DNA from: a bacterium
Lineage (GTDB): Bacteria; Bacteroidota; Ignavibacteria; Kapaibacteriales; UBA7675
DNA length: 64,000 nucleotides
Assembly: GCA_030430495.1 (NCBI GenBank)
Contig: JAUIKM010000014.1
Location: 1-64,000 of the forward strand
Reading direction: 5' to 3'
Shown: positions 17,378 through 25,740 of the stretch, one piece after another
Numbering within the stretch: the first letter of the stretch is position 1
Layout: each line of letters opens with the position of its first letter
Notes under the pieces: model-generated
The model's input: the letters and a program-made list of their open reading frames with translations, nothing else
Told to the model about the DNA's origin: nothing
The model's database searches: none
Program-made: the position numbers and the translations under genes

Positions 17378-17506
17378 AAAGCGAGCCGCCCGCCTCCGCG
17401 ATTTGCATAAGTGCCCCGATCCTGCGCATCTTTCGCCGCGCGGATTCGCTCGGCCGCGCTACAGTATTGTGTCTCTCGAAACCTTCAGCACTGGTTGTGT
17501 CCGCCC

Positions 17507-18499
17507 ATGAAAATTGGAGTGTTCAGCGTTACCGATCACTATCCGGGTGAATTGGGACGCTCGCCGCAGCGCCTCTACGAAGAACTGCTCGAACAGATCG
17601 TCCGCGCCGATGAACTCGGCTTTGATTCCTTCTGGCTGGCCGAGCATCACTTTCACGAATACGGCATCATCCCGCGTCCGGCCGTGATGCTGGCCGCCGC
17701 CGCCGCGCGTACCAAACGCATCAAACTCGGCGCCGGCGTCGTGGTCCTGCCCTTCGACAATCCGCTGCGCGTGGCTGAAGACTACGCCATGGTCGACGTC
17801 ATTTCCGGCGGCCGCCTCGTGCTCGGCGTCGGCTCGGGTTATCTGCAGCACGAGTACGAGGGCTTCGGCGTCGACCCCGCGCAGAAACGCGCCCGTTTTG
17901 ACGAGTCGCTCGACATCCTGATGAAAGCCTGGACCGGCGAACGCTTCGACCACGCGGGCGACTTCTACCATCTCAGGGGCGTTCAGCTCAATGTTGCGCC
18001 GCTGCAACATCCCATGCCGCCCACGGCCGTCGCAATTCTGCGCAATGAAGCCGCGCGCTTCGTCGGTGCGCGACGCATGCCGATCATGATGATCCCCTAT
18101 GCCACGACCGAGCAGGTCGACGAACTGCGCGACACCGTCGACGCCTGGCGCTCCGCATATACTGCCGCCGGCGGTGCTGCCGATCAGGCGATGCTGCCTT
18201 TCGGCCTGCACGTTCTGTGCGCCCCCCGCCGTCGCGAAGCTCTTTCCCTGGCGCGTCCGGCAATGGAGCGCTACGTTCGCACCCGTTTGTTTGCCCGCCA
18301 ACGTTCCTTTGACGACCTCGTCGACAAGGATCTCGTCGCCTTCGGCACGCCGGAGGACATCGTTCGGATTGCTCGCCGTTACCGCGACGCCGGTCTGACG
18401 CACATGCTCGCCATTCTCAATTTCGGCGGCATGGAACACGAACAGGTTTTGCGTTCGATGGATCTGCTGGCGCGGGAAGTGCTGCCGCATCTCTCGTGA
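17507..18499 (+). CDS. LLM-class flavin-dependent oxidoreductase (bacterial luciferase-like)
   Basis: A TIM-barrel flavoenzyme of the luciferase-like monooxygenase superfamily, using FMNH2 or F420 to oxidise an unidentified substrate. The 330-residue protein has MKIGVFSVTDHYPG at the start and the conserved ADELGFDSFWLAEHHFHEYG. Next come KLGAGVVVLPFDNPLRVAEDYAMVD, of which the VAEDYAMVD block is diagnostic, and GRLVLGVGSGYLQHEYEGFG. The C-terminal FGTPEDIVRIARRYRDAGL is the usual last barrel segment. Start 17507 is chosen over 17411 because homology begins exactly at MKIGVFS. An F420-type reductase is encoded 22 kb away, but no link is shown. Confidence 0.92.
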   Translation: MKIGVFSVTDHYPGELGRSPQRLYEELLEQIVRADELGFDSFWLAEHHFHEYGIIPRPAVMLAAAAARTKRIKLGAGVVVLPFDNPLRVAEDYAMVDVISGGRLVLGVGSGYLQHEYEGFGVDPAQKRARFDESLDILMKAWTGERFDHAGDFYHLRGVQLNVAPLQHPMPPTAVAILRNEAARFVGARRMPIMMIPYATTEQVDELRDTVDAWRSAYTAAGGAADQAMLPFGLHVLCAPRRREALSLARPAMERYVRTRLFARQRSFDDLVDKDLVAFGTPEDIVRIARRYRDAGLTHMLAILNFGGMEHEQVLRSMDLLAREVLPHLS

Positions 18500-18667
18500 C
18501 TTCTCTCCCGTTGACAAACAAGAAGGGCTTTGTCAGGATTTCGACGAAGCAAGAGCAAGCTACCGCAGCATTCCGCCATGTGAATTCTGCTCAGGCCGTG
18601 CATCTCCGCCTCAAAAGCCACTGCTGCCCGGCGTTAATATTTTGACAACATTTTTCCGGAGCAGGTC
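18500..18667. repeat. Intergenic copy of the GACAAACA repeat with hairpin
   Basis: TGACAAA (18512-18518) mirrors TTTGTCA across ten bases (CAAGAAGGGC), making a 7-bp stem 13 bp after the LLM gene stop. The left arm is one of the dispersed GACAAACA motifs. It may act as a weak terminator, though no U-tract follows. Confidence 0.45.
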
Positions 18668-20686
18668 ATGACCAGACCTTTGACCGGCTGCGCGCTGTGT
18701 GCGCTGGCCTCCATGATTTTCTTGTTTGCCATAGATGTGGAAGCGCAAAAACTGTCGTGGCGTTTCGGCCTGGAAGACACCTGGTCGCAGGTGGGCGGGC
18801 TGTTGAGCCGCGAACAAAAGGACACAATGCTGGCGCGCCTGGCGGAAGTGACGGAGGCGCAGGAACAGGGCGGCGATATCAACATCAACGGAACGGCGGG
18901 CGGCTGGCATCAGATGCAGCCGACGGAGGGCGCGCCCTATCAGTTCAACAAGAGCGATGAGCTGGTGCAGACCCTGCAGGCCCACGGTTTTACGATGATG
19001 TGGAACCTGCGCATCAACGCGGAGTGGGCCATTGCCGGCAGCGAGACCTGCCGCAGTCCGGTGCGCGCCACGGAATGTGCGCCCGGCCCGGAATTCGAGG
19101 ACGATCTGTACAACTACATCTACGCCCTGGTGGAGCGCTACGACGGCGACGGCATCGACGACATGGGCGACGAAACGCCGGACTACGACGGCGACGACCT
19201 GCTTTATCCGATCGAGTTTTACCTGCTGACAGGTGAGATTGAGTTTGCCGGCGCGACGCCCGGTCCCGGCGATGACGAGGGCTACGGCGATCTGGGCGAC
19301 GGCATCGGCTTCTGGTCGGACGATATAGAGCCGCTGTTGCGCACGCACCGCATTGTGTACAGCGCCATCCACGACGCCGATCCGAGCGGCCACACCAAAC
19401 TGGTCAGCTCCGGCGGAATCTTCTGGGACCTCTACACGGACTTTCCCGATTATCCCGCCATCGACGGACCGACGGTGACGGCGCGCCTGCAGGGCCAGAA
19501 CAACCACGATGCGCCCTACACGGAGAGCATCGGCAGACTGCGGCGGATGCTGACGAGTTTCGGCGATGACGGCGACGGCATCGAATGCGACTACATCGGC
19601 TGGCACCCGCACATGGCCTGGCGCGAGGTGGAGCAGAGTTTTGGTTTTATCAAACAATACGCGCCCGACAAACCTATCTACGTGGACGACATGTGGGCCA
19701 ATATTTTCCTGCAGGACCGCGAAGATGCGCCGGGCAACAGCCAGTTTTTCAAGGACGGGCGGAGCCGCGAGGGCGACTTCCCGAACGACCTGATCGGCAG
19801 TTATACGGACCTGCGCCGCGGCGTGGTGTTTGATCAGATCCCCGGAGCGCGGACCTGGTATCTGGAACGCGGCGCCCGGCATCTGGTCAAGGCGTTTGCC
19901 TCGGCTTTCGGCGAGGGGGCCGAACGCGTCTGTTATTCCGGCACGGCCGACTTTGCGTTGGACCGGGCGGCGCTGACGGGCTGGATCAATCTGATGGGAA
20001 CGGCCGGCGAGGACTGGAAGCGCAAGCCCTCTTTTTACGCGATGCAACACATGGTGGCCAGGCTGCACGACTTTACCGCGGTCAGCGAAGTCGACGTTTC
20101 GAACAGTCCGCTGACGCGTTGTTATCGCTTTGAGCGCGAAAACCGCAATCCGGTTTACGTGCTGTGGAGCGAGACCGGGCCGCCGCCGCCGGACCTGGAC
20201 TACGCGATTCCGAACGGCGAGACGGTAGACCTGGAGCTGGAGTTTGACAGCGCATACATGGAGATTGTGACGGGCAGGACGGACGCGGAGGTTTCAACCC
20301 CGGCGGTTGTGGCGGCGACGAGCGGCCGGTCTTTCAGCCTGAAACTCGGCTATGCGCCGATGTATCTGGAGCCTTTTGACGTGAATACTTCCGTCGCGGA
20401 CGCGGAGGCTGAAAACACGACGCTCGGCGACCTGACGCTGCATCCGCAACCGGCGACGACGGCGTTGAACATTGGTTTCCGCTTGCGGCGCGCGGCGGAA
20501 TACGAGTTGCAGCTCTACGACGTCTTTGGTCGTCGTCTGGCGCAGCGGCGAGGATCTGCGAGTTCCGGCGCGCAGCAGGTCGTCTGGAACCTGGACAAAC
20601 ATGCAGTGCCGGCGGCGGGAATGTACCTGTTGAAAGTCTGCGCGGCGCGTGAATGTCTCACCGCCGCGGTATTGATCGAGCGATAA
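18668..20686 (+). CDS. Secreted TIM-barrel-like protein with T9SS type A sorting domain
   Basis: A 672-residue exported protein. After the signal peptide (ALASMIFLFAIDVEA), residues about 25-480 look like a clan-A glycoside hydrolase barrel: GFTMMWNLRINAEWAI, FYLLTGEIEFAG at the strand-4 acid/base position, CDYIGWHPHMAW, and KPIYVDDMWANIF at the strand-7 position. There Asp stands where a catalytic Glu is usual. A DGDGIDDMGDETPDYDGDD stretch (about 158-176) resembles calcium-binding type 3 repeats. A jelly-roll-like region follows, then a T9SS sorting domain at the C terminus (LHPQPATTALNIGF through AGMYLLKV). The domain directs export by the Por system and surface attachment or release. The substrate is unknown. 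Confidence 0.75.
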   Translation: MTRPLTGCALCALASMIFLFAIDVEAQKLSWRFGLEDTWSQVGGLLSREQKDTMLARLAEVTEAQEQGGDININGTAGGWHQMQPTEGAPYQFNKSDELVQTLQAHGFTMMWNLRINAEWAIAGSETCRSPVRATECAPGPEFEDDLYNYIYALVERYDGDGIDDMGDETPDYDGDDLLYPIEFYLLTGEIEFAGATPGPGDDEGYGDLGDGIGFWSDDIEPLLRTHRIVYSAIHDADPSGHTKLVSSGGIFWDLYTDFPDYPAIDGPTVTARLQGQNNHDAPYTESIGRLRRMLTSFGDDGDGIECDYIGWHPHMAWREVEQSFGFIKQYAPDKPIYVDDMWANIFLQDREDAPGNSQFFKDGRSREGDFPNDLIGSYTDLRRGVVFDQIPGARTWYLERGARHLVKAFASAFGEGAERVCYSGTADFALDRAALTGWINLMGTAGEDWKRKPSFYAMQHMVARLHDFTAVSEVDVSNSPLTRCYRFERENRNPVYVLWSETGPPPPDLDYAIPNGETVDLELEFDSAYMEIVTGRTDAEVSTPAVVAATSGRSFSLKLGYAPMYLEPFDVNTSVADAEAENTTLGDLTLHPQPATTALNIGFRLRRAAEYELQLYDVFGRRLAQRRGSASSGAQQVVWNLDKHAVPAAGMYLLKVCAARECLTAAVLIER

Positions 20687-20704
20687 AGCGGAAAGACGAG
20701 TGGT

Positions 20705-21175
20705 TTGAAGAACGACGGCGCTTACAGTCTTGAATCTCGGTGGCGCATAGCGGCGGATCGCGCCGCCGTCTGGGCGGCCGTGAGCGACGCGGCGGCGTGG
20801 AGCGCGTGGTGGCCCGCTTTGCTGCAGGCCCGCGAACTGGAGGCGGGCGACGCCGACGGCCGCGGCGCGTACTGGCGTTTCACCTGGCGTTCGCGGCTCT
20901 TGTACCGCCTGCGGTTCGGCGTGAAAATCACCCGGCTGGACCATCTGGAGCGCATGGAAGGGCGCATCGACGGCGATCTCAACGGTTTTGGTGCGTGGAC
21001 TTTCAGCGAGGCGGGCGGCGTCTGCACAGTGTTGCACAGCTGGCAGGTTCAGCTGAACAAAGGCTGGATGCGCGCGCTGGATCCCCTGGCGCGTCCGGTG
21101 TTTGAGTGGAATCACCACGCTGTGATGCGCCAGGGCGAGCGCGGTTTGAGCGACTATGTGCGTCGGGCCGGATAA
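20705..21175 (+). CDS. SRPBCC-superfamily (polyketide cyclase/START-like) protein
   Basis: A 156-residue protein with a helix-grip fold, predicted from the opening YSLESRWRIAADRAAVWAAVSD, the WSAWWPALLQARELEAGD segment, the central strands (YWRFTWRSRLLYRLRFGVKI, LERMEGRIDGDL, GAWTFSEAGG) and a long C-terminal helix ending in NHHAVMRQGERGLSDYVRR. These proteins bind hydrophobic ligands in a cavity; some are cyclases or hydrolases, but no ligand can be named. The start is a TTG at 20705, since there is no nearby in-frame ATG. It begins only 18 bp after the T9SS gene, suggesting read-through. Confidence 0.75.
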   Translation: MKNDGAYSLESRWRIAADRAAVWAAVSDAAAWSAWWPALLQARELEAGDADGRGAYWRFTWRSRLLYRLRFGVKITRLDHLERMEGRIDGDLNGFGAWTFSEAGGVCTVLHSWQVQLNKGWMRALDPLARPVFEWNHHAVMRQGERGLSDYVRRAG

Positions 21176-21219
21176 CAAGCTGTGAGCGTGGAGAGCTCAG
21201 AACCGACTAACCCGCGGCC

Positions 21220-22188
21220 CTATCTCCCCGAGTTCCGCTCCCAGAACACGCCGTCTTCATATCCCTGAATCACCGCGTTTTCCTGCGCGTTCTCCAGGCG
21301 CTTGAGACTCCAGCAGCAGTACTCCAGGTTTTGTTCGATGCCGATGTAGCGGCGGCCGAGTTTGCGCGCCACGACGGCGCTGGTGCCGCTGCCCAAAAAA
21401 GGGTCGAGTACAATGTCGTCGGGTCTGGAGGAAGCCAGAATCAACTTGGCGATCAGTTTCTCCGGTTTTTGCGTCGGGTGGTCCGTGTTTTCAGGCATCG
21501 ACCAGAATGGCACCGTGATGTCCGTCCACAGATTGGACGGAAACGTCAGGCGGTAGCGGCCGTCGTTGCCGTCCTCCCAGCCCTTGGGTTCGCCGGACTG
21601 CGTCTTGTAGGGCGCTATAACGCGACGCTTCTGTTTAACGGCTTCCGTATCGAAAAAATAGTCGTTGGACACGGTGCAGAACCAGATGTCTTCCGAGGCG
21701 TTTTTCCAGTTGGCGCGCGCGCCGCGCCCCTTTTCGCGCTCCCAGGTGATGCGATTGCACAGCTCAAAATGACGCGCCAGCACCGGCGCAATCAGAATGG
21801 ACGTGCGCCACTCGGCACAGACGTACAGCGCCGCCGTCGGCCGCAGACAGTGTTTGAGCTCGAGGATCAGGCGCTCAAACCAGGCGGTGTAGTCGTCCGC
21901 GTGTTTTTCGTAAAAATGTGAACCGTTGTAGTTCTTGGACATGTTGTACGGCGGGTCCAGAATCACCAGATCGGCAAAGTTGGACGGCAGCACGCCGAGC
22001 GCTGTAAAGGTGTCGCCGTGAATGACGGAGTTCACCAGATCCGCCAGAGAGCTGGCGGCGTCGGCTTGCCGCAGTCCCTGTTTAAGCCGCTCAAGCTCGT
22101 CGGCGGTGCAGGTCAGTGTCCGGTTGTTGGCAGACCGCGATTTGGCGGTTCCGCTTGTCGCGGCGGCAGTTGTTGCTGTGTCGGCCAT
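21220..22188 (-). CDS. Type II-like DNA methyltransferase, beta class
   Basis: It transfers a methyl group from S-adenosylmethionine to adenine N6 or cytosine N4 within a specific site. In the 322-residue protein the catalytic motif IV DPPY (78-81, in LVILDPPYNMSKNY) precedes the AdoMet motif DPFLGSGTSAVVARKLGRRYIG (core 262-269). This order defines the beta class. The PTQKPEKLIAKLI segment (motif X region) lies just before motif I. The N terminus is a low-complexity Ala/Thr tail. No restriction endonuclease is adjacent, so it may be an orphan regulatory methylase; the recognition sequence cannot be predicted. Confidence 0.92.
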   Translation of the reverse strand: MADTATTAAATSGTAKSRSANNRTLTCTADELERLKQGLRQADAASSLADLVNSVIHGDTFTALGVLPSNFADLVILDPPYNMSKNYNGSHFYEKHADDYTAWFERLILELKHCLRPTAALYVCAEWRTSILIAPVLARHFELCNRITWEREKGRGARANWKNASEDIWFCTVSNDYFFDTEAVKQKRRVIAPYKTQSGEPKGWEDGNDGRYRLTFPSNLWTDITVPFWSMPENTDHPTQKPEKLIAKLILASSRPDDIVLDPFLGSGTSAVVARKLGRRYIGIEQNLEYCCWSLKRLENAQENAVIQGYEDGVFWERNSGR

Positions 22189-22220
22189 AGGCTCGGCGCC
22201 GCTGTCGGCGGATTCTCAAT

Positions 22221-22811
22221 TTAGTTGCCGGGAAAGTCGGGATGTTTGCGCAGGCGTGCGGCCTGGTTCAGGTGGCGCTCGGCATGTGCGGGCAGGATGC
22301 TGAAGGCATCGCCCAGATTGATTCGCAGCAGCCCGGAGACCGGAGACGCGATCGTCAGCTTGCGCGTGTTCAGACCGTCGGACTGCTCCAGCAGCCGCAG
22401 CAGTTTTTCGTTGCAGTCCAGATATTGGCGTCGCTGTTCATCAGTTGCCATTTCCCGCGGCACAAAGGAGCGGAATGTTTTGACTTTGAACTTGCCGGCC
22501 GGGTCGACCACGCTGCGGATCATTCCGCCGACGAATCCCGACTTGTGTTTTTCCAGCCAGGGCGGATTGTTGCGCCCCTGCGCCAGTGCCGTTTCAATCA
22601 GCGGCTTCAGCCTTTCATAGTACAACTGGTTGCTCGCCAGCAGGTGACCGATATTTTCGGCCGTGCTCCACTGCTGCTTCGCCGGTTTCCAGCGCAACTG
22701 CTCTTCGCTGAGACCATCCGTCACTTCGTGGAAGAGGTCGAGAGTTTTGTCAAAATGATGGTGGCAGGCCTCAAGATGCGGGTTGCTGAATTGTTTGTTC
22801 TGGTCAGACAT
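22221..22811 (-). CDS. DinB-family protein
   Basis: A 196-residue four-helix-bundle protein of the DinB/YfiT superfamily. It opens with HHFDKTLDLFHEVTDGLSEEQLRWKP, typical of the first two helices, continues with STAENIGHLLASNQLYYERL, where the first metal-site histidine lies, and ends with FSILPAHAERHLNQAARL, whose H-x-x-R-H element supplies the remaining ligands. Members bind a divalent metal, and some act as thiol-dependent transferases, for example with bacillithiol. That fits a bacilliredoxin gene 18 kb away, but the link is only an inference. The ATG at 22811 is used; the frame extends to 22925 through non-homologous sequence containing a dispersed GACAAACA repeat. Confidence 0.82.
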   Translation of the reverse strand: MSDQNKQFSNPHLEACHHHFDKTLDLFHEVTDGLSEEQLRWKPAKQQWSTAENIGHLLASNQLYYERLKPLIETALAQGRNNPPWLEKHKSGFVGGMIRSVVDPAGKFKVKTFRSFVPREMATDEQRRQYLDCNEKLLRLLEQSDGLNTRKLTIASPVSGLLRINLGDAFSILPAHAERHLNQAARLRKHPDFPGN

Positions 22812-22935
22812 GAATACTCTCCGGTTTTGCGATGAAGTTTGGATGCAGAATTCATTGTTCCTGTTTCGGGGACGCTCAGGGAAGCATTGTCGTGCTCCGG
22901 CTCGCTGCTCCAAACGCATTGACAAACAAAAATTT

Positions 22936-23493
22936 TCAGAGGGCCAGGCTCATGTAGATCTCCGCATGCGCCGTCGTGCCGACGACCAGAGCGTCCGGTT
23001 CGCAGCCGTATTCGCGGAAACCGCGCGCCGTGTACAATTGCGCCGCCGCCGCGTTGCCTTCCACGTGACAGAGGGTCAGCCGCCGCAGGCCGTCGACCTT
23101 GCGCGCCCTCTCGATCAGCCCGTGGACCAAAGCGCCCGCCACGCCTTGTTTTTGGTGAGTCGGCCGAACAAACATGCCCCAGACTTCCGCTTTGTGCTGG
23201 AATTTGGCTCCGTTGCGGCGTTTGAGAGCGGCCACGCCCACCAGATGATCGCCGTCAAAAGCGCCCAGGATAAATGTGCCGTTCGCGGCGGAGCGGTCGT
23301 CCAGAATGGCGCCGACCTCGTCCAGGCTGCGAGCGCGCCAGTCGGCCGCCGCCTCGCCAAAAGCCAGGGGATACAATTCCAGTCCCTGCAAACGCAGGTC
23401 GTAAAAGACTGCGGCGTCCGCGGGCGTCAGTATGCGAATGATCGGATTCACGGTGTTCCGGTCGGTTTTGTCGTCAACACGAAGGTAATTCAA
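22936..23493 (-). CDS. GNAT-family N-acetyltransferase
   Basis: An acetyl-CoA-dependent acyltransferase of 185 residues; the substrate is unknown. The GNAT core is visible as IRILTPADAAVFYDLRLQGLELYP (N-terminal strand and helix), TFILGAFDGDHLVGVAALKRRN, the acetyl-CoA loop VRPTHQKQGVAGALV (Q-x-x-G-x-A version), and LRRLTLCHVEGNAAAAQLYTARGF with the usual N-x-x-A-x-x-L-Y-x-x-x-G-F. A 14-bp palindrome lies just upstream of the start. It is upstream of the DinB gene on the same strand, with about 125 bp between them including a dispersed repeat. Confidence 0.9.
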   Translation of the reverse strand: MNYLRVDDKTDRNTVNPIIRILTPADAAVFYDLRLQGLELYPLAFGEAAADWRARSLDEVGAILDDRSAANGTFILGAFDGDHLVGVAALKRRNGAKFQHKAEVWGMFVRPTHQKQGVAGALVHGLIERARKVDGLRRLTLCHVEGNAAAAQLYTARGFREYGCEPDALVVGTTAHAEIYMSLAL

Positions 23494-23502
23494 CAGTCGT
23501 CA

Positions 23503-23516
23503 GTTGTTCGAACAAC
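23503..23516. promoter_or_regulatory. 14-bp perfect palindrome between divergent genes
   Basis: GTTGTTCGAACAAC lies 10 bp upstream of the GNAT start and about 180 bp before the divergent pirin gene. It could be an operator for either gene; no regulator is adjacent. Confidence 0.4.
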
Positions 23517-23698
23517 AGAGCAGTTGTCGGGCGGTACAACTTAACAAATCCGGGGCGAACCCGATCGGCGAGTGCTGCCGGAATGCACGGGTTTTTCCAC
23601 GGATCTGACCCGACCCGGCTGATTCTCCTGTTAACCAGGGAAGCTCAAACTACACGTTAACAGCTGGACTTCAGATTACAACCGCAGGAACCGCAAGC

Positions 23699-24409
23699 AT
23701 GATCAGCGACGTACACAAAGCCGCCGAGCGCGGACACTTTAACTTCGGCTGGCTGGACACGCGCCACTCGTTCAGTTTCGGGCGCTACTACAACCCGGAT
23801 CGCATGGAATTCGGCAAACTGCGCGTCCTGAATGACGATATCGTCAAAGGCGGTGCGGGTTTTGAGTCGCATCCGCATGATAACATGGAAATAGTCTCGA
23901 TTCCGCTGCGGGGTGCAATGGAACACCGCGACAGCATGGGCAACGGGACGGTAATTCACACCGGCGACGTGCAGCTGATGTCGGCCGGATCGGGCATCGT
24001 ACACTCGGAGTTTAATCACTCGCGCACGGAAGATCTGAACTTCCTGCAAATCTGGGTGCGCCCGCTGGAGCGCGACATCACGCCGCGCTACGACCAGAAG
24101 ACCTTCAAACGAAGCGAGAGGATGAACAAGATCCAGACCGTCGTGGCGCCGGAATTGGGGCGCAACACGTTAAAAATCAACCAGCAAGCCTGGTTCAGTC
24201 TGGCGGCGCTGGAGAAAGGCCGAAGGCTGGAATACCAGACGCATGCGCCGGGCGTCGGCCTCTACGCATTTGTGATCGAAGGCGCGGCCGACGTGGCCAA
24301 CGTTCAACTGAACAGGCGCGACGCCGTGGCGCTGAGCGACTTTAGCGAGGCGGGAATCGAAGCGCTCGAAGACTGCGATCTGCTGCTGATTGAAGTTCCG
24401 GTGGATTGA
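23699..24409 (+). CDS. Pirin family protein (YhhW-like bicupin)
   Basis: Pirins are iron-containing bicupins; bacterial members such as YhhW have quercetin 2,3-dioxygenase activity, though the physiological substrate is unclear. The 236-residue protein keeps the four metal ligands in the N-terminal cupin, His58 and His60 in ESHPHDNMEI and His102 and Glu104 in GIVHSEFNHS. The spacing agrees with the known family ligands. The GHFNFGWLDTRHSFSFGRYY opening is diagnostic. The second cupin (about 130-236) lacks a full metal set, as usual. A hairpin follows the gene. Confidence 0.95.
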   Translation: MISDVHKAAERGHFNFGWLDTRHSFSFGRYYNPDRMEFGKLRVLNDDIVKGGAGFESHPHDNMEIVSIPLRGAMEHRDSMGNGTVIHTGDVQLMSAGSGIVHSEFNHSRTEDLNFLQIWVRPLERDITPRYDQKTFKRSERMNKIQTVVAPELGRNTLKINQQAWFSLAALEKGRRLEYQTHAPGVGLYAFVIEGAADVANVQLNRRDAVALSDFSEAGIEALEDCDLLLIEVPVD

Positions 24410-24416
24410 TACTTCG

Positions 24417-24443
24417 GCGGTCCGGGCGCGGCGTCCGGACCGC
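24417..24443 (+). terminator. Hairpin after the pirin gene
   Basis: GCGGTCCGG (24417-24425) and CCGGACCGC (24435-24443) form a perfect 9-bp stem, followed by TCTGCTTTGC. The U-tract is weak. It lies between convergent genes and could serve both. Confidence 0.5.
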
Positions 24444-24466
24444 TCTGCTTTGCGCAGCAGCGCAGA

Positions 24467-24970
24467 TCAGTTGTTGTCGCGAATTTTATCCACCCAGAAG
24501 GTTTGACCTTCATGCGCCGCCATGTGCAGCGTGCGCGCCATCACGGCGTCGTCCATGGCGGCGTGATTGGACACCACCACTCGATTGCCGTCCCCGTCGC
24601 GCGTGTACAGGCGAAAGTCATAACTGTCGAAGGCGTCGTTGCGCCACATGATTTCCCTGTCTTCCAGCCCGAGCGCGGCCTTGAGGTTTTGCTCCATATC
24701 GGCCGGATTGCCGAAATCGGCGTGAATGGAAACCGACAATTTCTCCGTGCCGTCGCTGCCCTCGGGGTGGCACATAAGAAAGTACTGATCGCCGTTCTCC
24801 AGCACGAGGCTGCACATGGCGAATTTCTCCTTGTCCGTCTCGTATTCCCCGCGTTCCAGCTTCCAGCCCCAGCGTTCCTCGGCCTGGTCGGCGGTTTGGT
24901 CTATCACCACCAGGTGGACGGGAACTTCGATGCGGCGGAAATCGTCGACGGGAATCTGTTTTGCGGTCAT
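24467..24970 (-). CDS. Hypothetical cytosolic protein
   Basis: An unrecognised 167-residue protein without signal peptide or membrane span. It looks like an alternating alpha/beta protein: VPVHLVVIDQTADQAEERWGW, FAMCSLVLENGDQYFLMCHP, KLSVSIHADFGNPADMEQNL, then SYDFRLYTRDGDGNRVVVSN and a last helix DDAVMARTLHMAAHEGQ. Composition and codon use match neighbours, and the frame is bounded on both sides by genes, supporting reality. It shares the minus strand with the nitroreductase 84 bp upstream and may be co-transcribed with it. No function is proposed. Confidence 0.7.
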   Translation of the reverse strand: MTAKQIPVDDFRRIEVPVHLVVIDQTADQAEERWGWKLERGEYETDKEKFAMCSLVLENGDQYFLMCHPEGSDGTEKLSVSIHADFGNPADMEQNLKAALGLEDREIMWRNDAFDSYDFRLYTRDGDGNRVVVSNHAAMDDAVMARTLHMAAHEGQTFWVDKIRDNN

Positions 24971-25054
24971 GCGCTCTTCTCCAGTGAATGTGATTGTGTC
25001 GGTCTCCCGATGATCAAAGAAAGGTTGCGGGCTGCCCGCAACCGGTGTCGGTCC

Positions 25055-25681
25055 TCAGTTGCGGACCCATTCGATTTTGCGGTCGACGGGGCCGCGGCGG
25101 CCGCTGCGCGGTTCCGCCGGCACGCTGCCCAGATAGAAAAAGCCGAGGCAGCGGTCGTCGGCGGAGAGGCCCAGCCACTCCGCCATGTGCGGCGTAAAGG
25201 CGCCGGAGCCGGTGCTCCAGTAACCGCCCGCGCCGGGGAAGTCGGCCAGCGCCAGGTGCATGTTCTGCACGGCGCAGGCAACGGCGCAAATCTCCTCAAT
25301 TTCCGGCACGCGCCGCGCCGGGTCGCGCCGCATGATTAAAGCGACCACGTGGGACACCTTGTCCGGCAGCGCGGCAAACTTGTCCAATTTAGCCTGCACC
25401 TGTCGTTCGGGCGGCGTCGTTTCGCGATAAATCCGCGCAAATTGGTCGAAGAGGCGCGGCAACGCATCGTCGCAGTACACGGCAAAACGCCAGGGCTCGG
25501 TCAACTTGTGCGTCGGCGCCCAGTTGGCGCATTCGAGCACCTGCCGCACCACGTCGTCGTCCAGGCGCGCACCGGTGTATTCGGCCGGGAAACGCGAGCG
25601 CCGCGCGCGGATCACGGCGCGGATGCCGCCGGATTCTGTCTGCATGTCCTGCTGTTGAGCCACTTCTGATTGCATGGTCAT
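25055..25681 (-). CDS. Nitroreductase family protein
   Basis: An FMN-dependent NAD(P)H oxidoreductase of 208 residues; family members reduce nitroaromatics, quinones or enones. The family pattern is IRAVIRARRSRFPAEYTG, where the R-R-S element binds the FMN phosphate, ECANWAPTHKLTEPWRFAVY, a helical cap region around residues 85-125, and CAVQNMHLALADFPGAGGYWSTG with the usual glycine-rich bend. The last block GFFYLGSVPAE ends the fold. It resembles the YdjA-like compact subgroup in having a short C terminus. There are two near-adjacent start codons (25681 and 25675). Confidence 0.92.
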   Translation of the reverse strand: MTMQSEVAQQQDMQTESGGIRAVIRARRSRFPAEYTGARLDDDVVRQVLECANWAPTHKLTEPWRFAVYCDDALPRLFDQFARIYRETTPPERQVQAKLDKFAALPDKVSHVVALIMRRDPARRVPEIEEICAVACAVQNMHLALADFPGAGGYWSTGSGAFTPHMAEWLGLSADDRCLGFFYLGSVPAEPRSGRRGPVDRKIEWVRN

Positions 25682-25740
25682 AGCGTTTGAAACCCGTCTG
25701 TTTCACGTGAGATGATGGCGCGGCAGCGCCGGGCGCGATG

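Noticed and set aside
22812-22925. N-terminal extension of the DinB protein
   Set aside because: The extra codons cover a dispersed repeat and show no family similarity.
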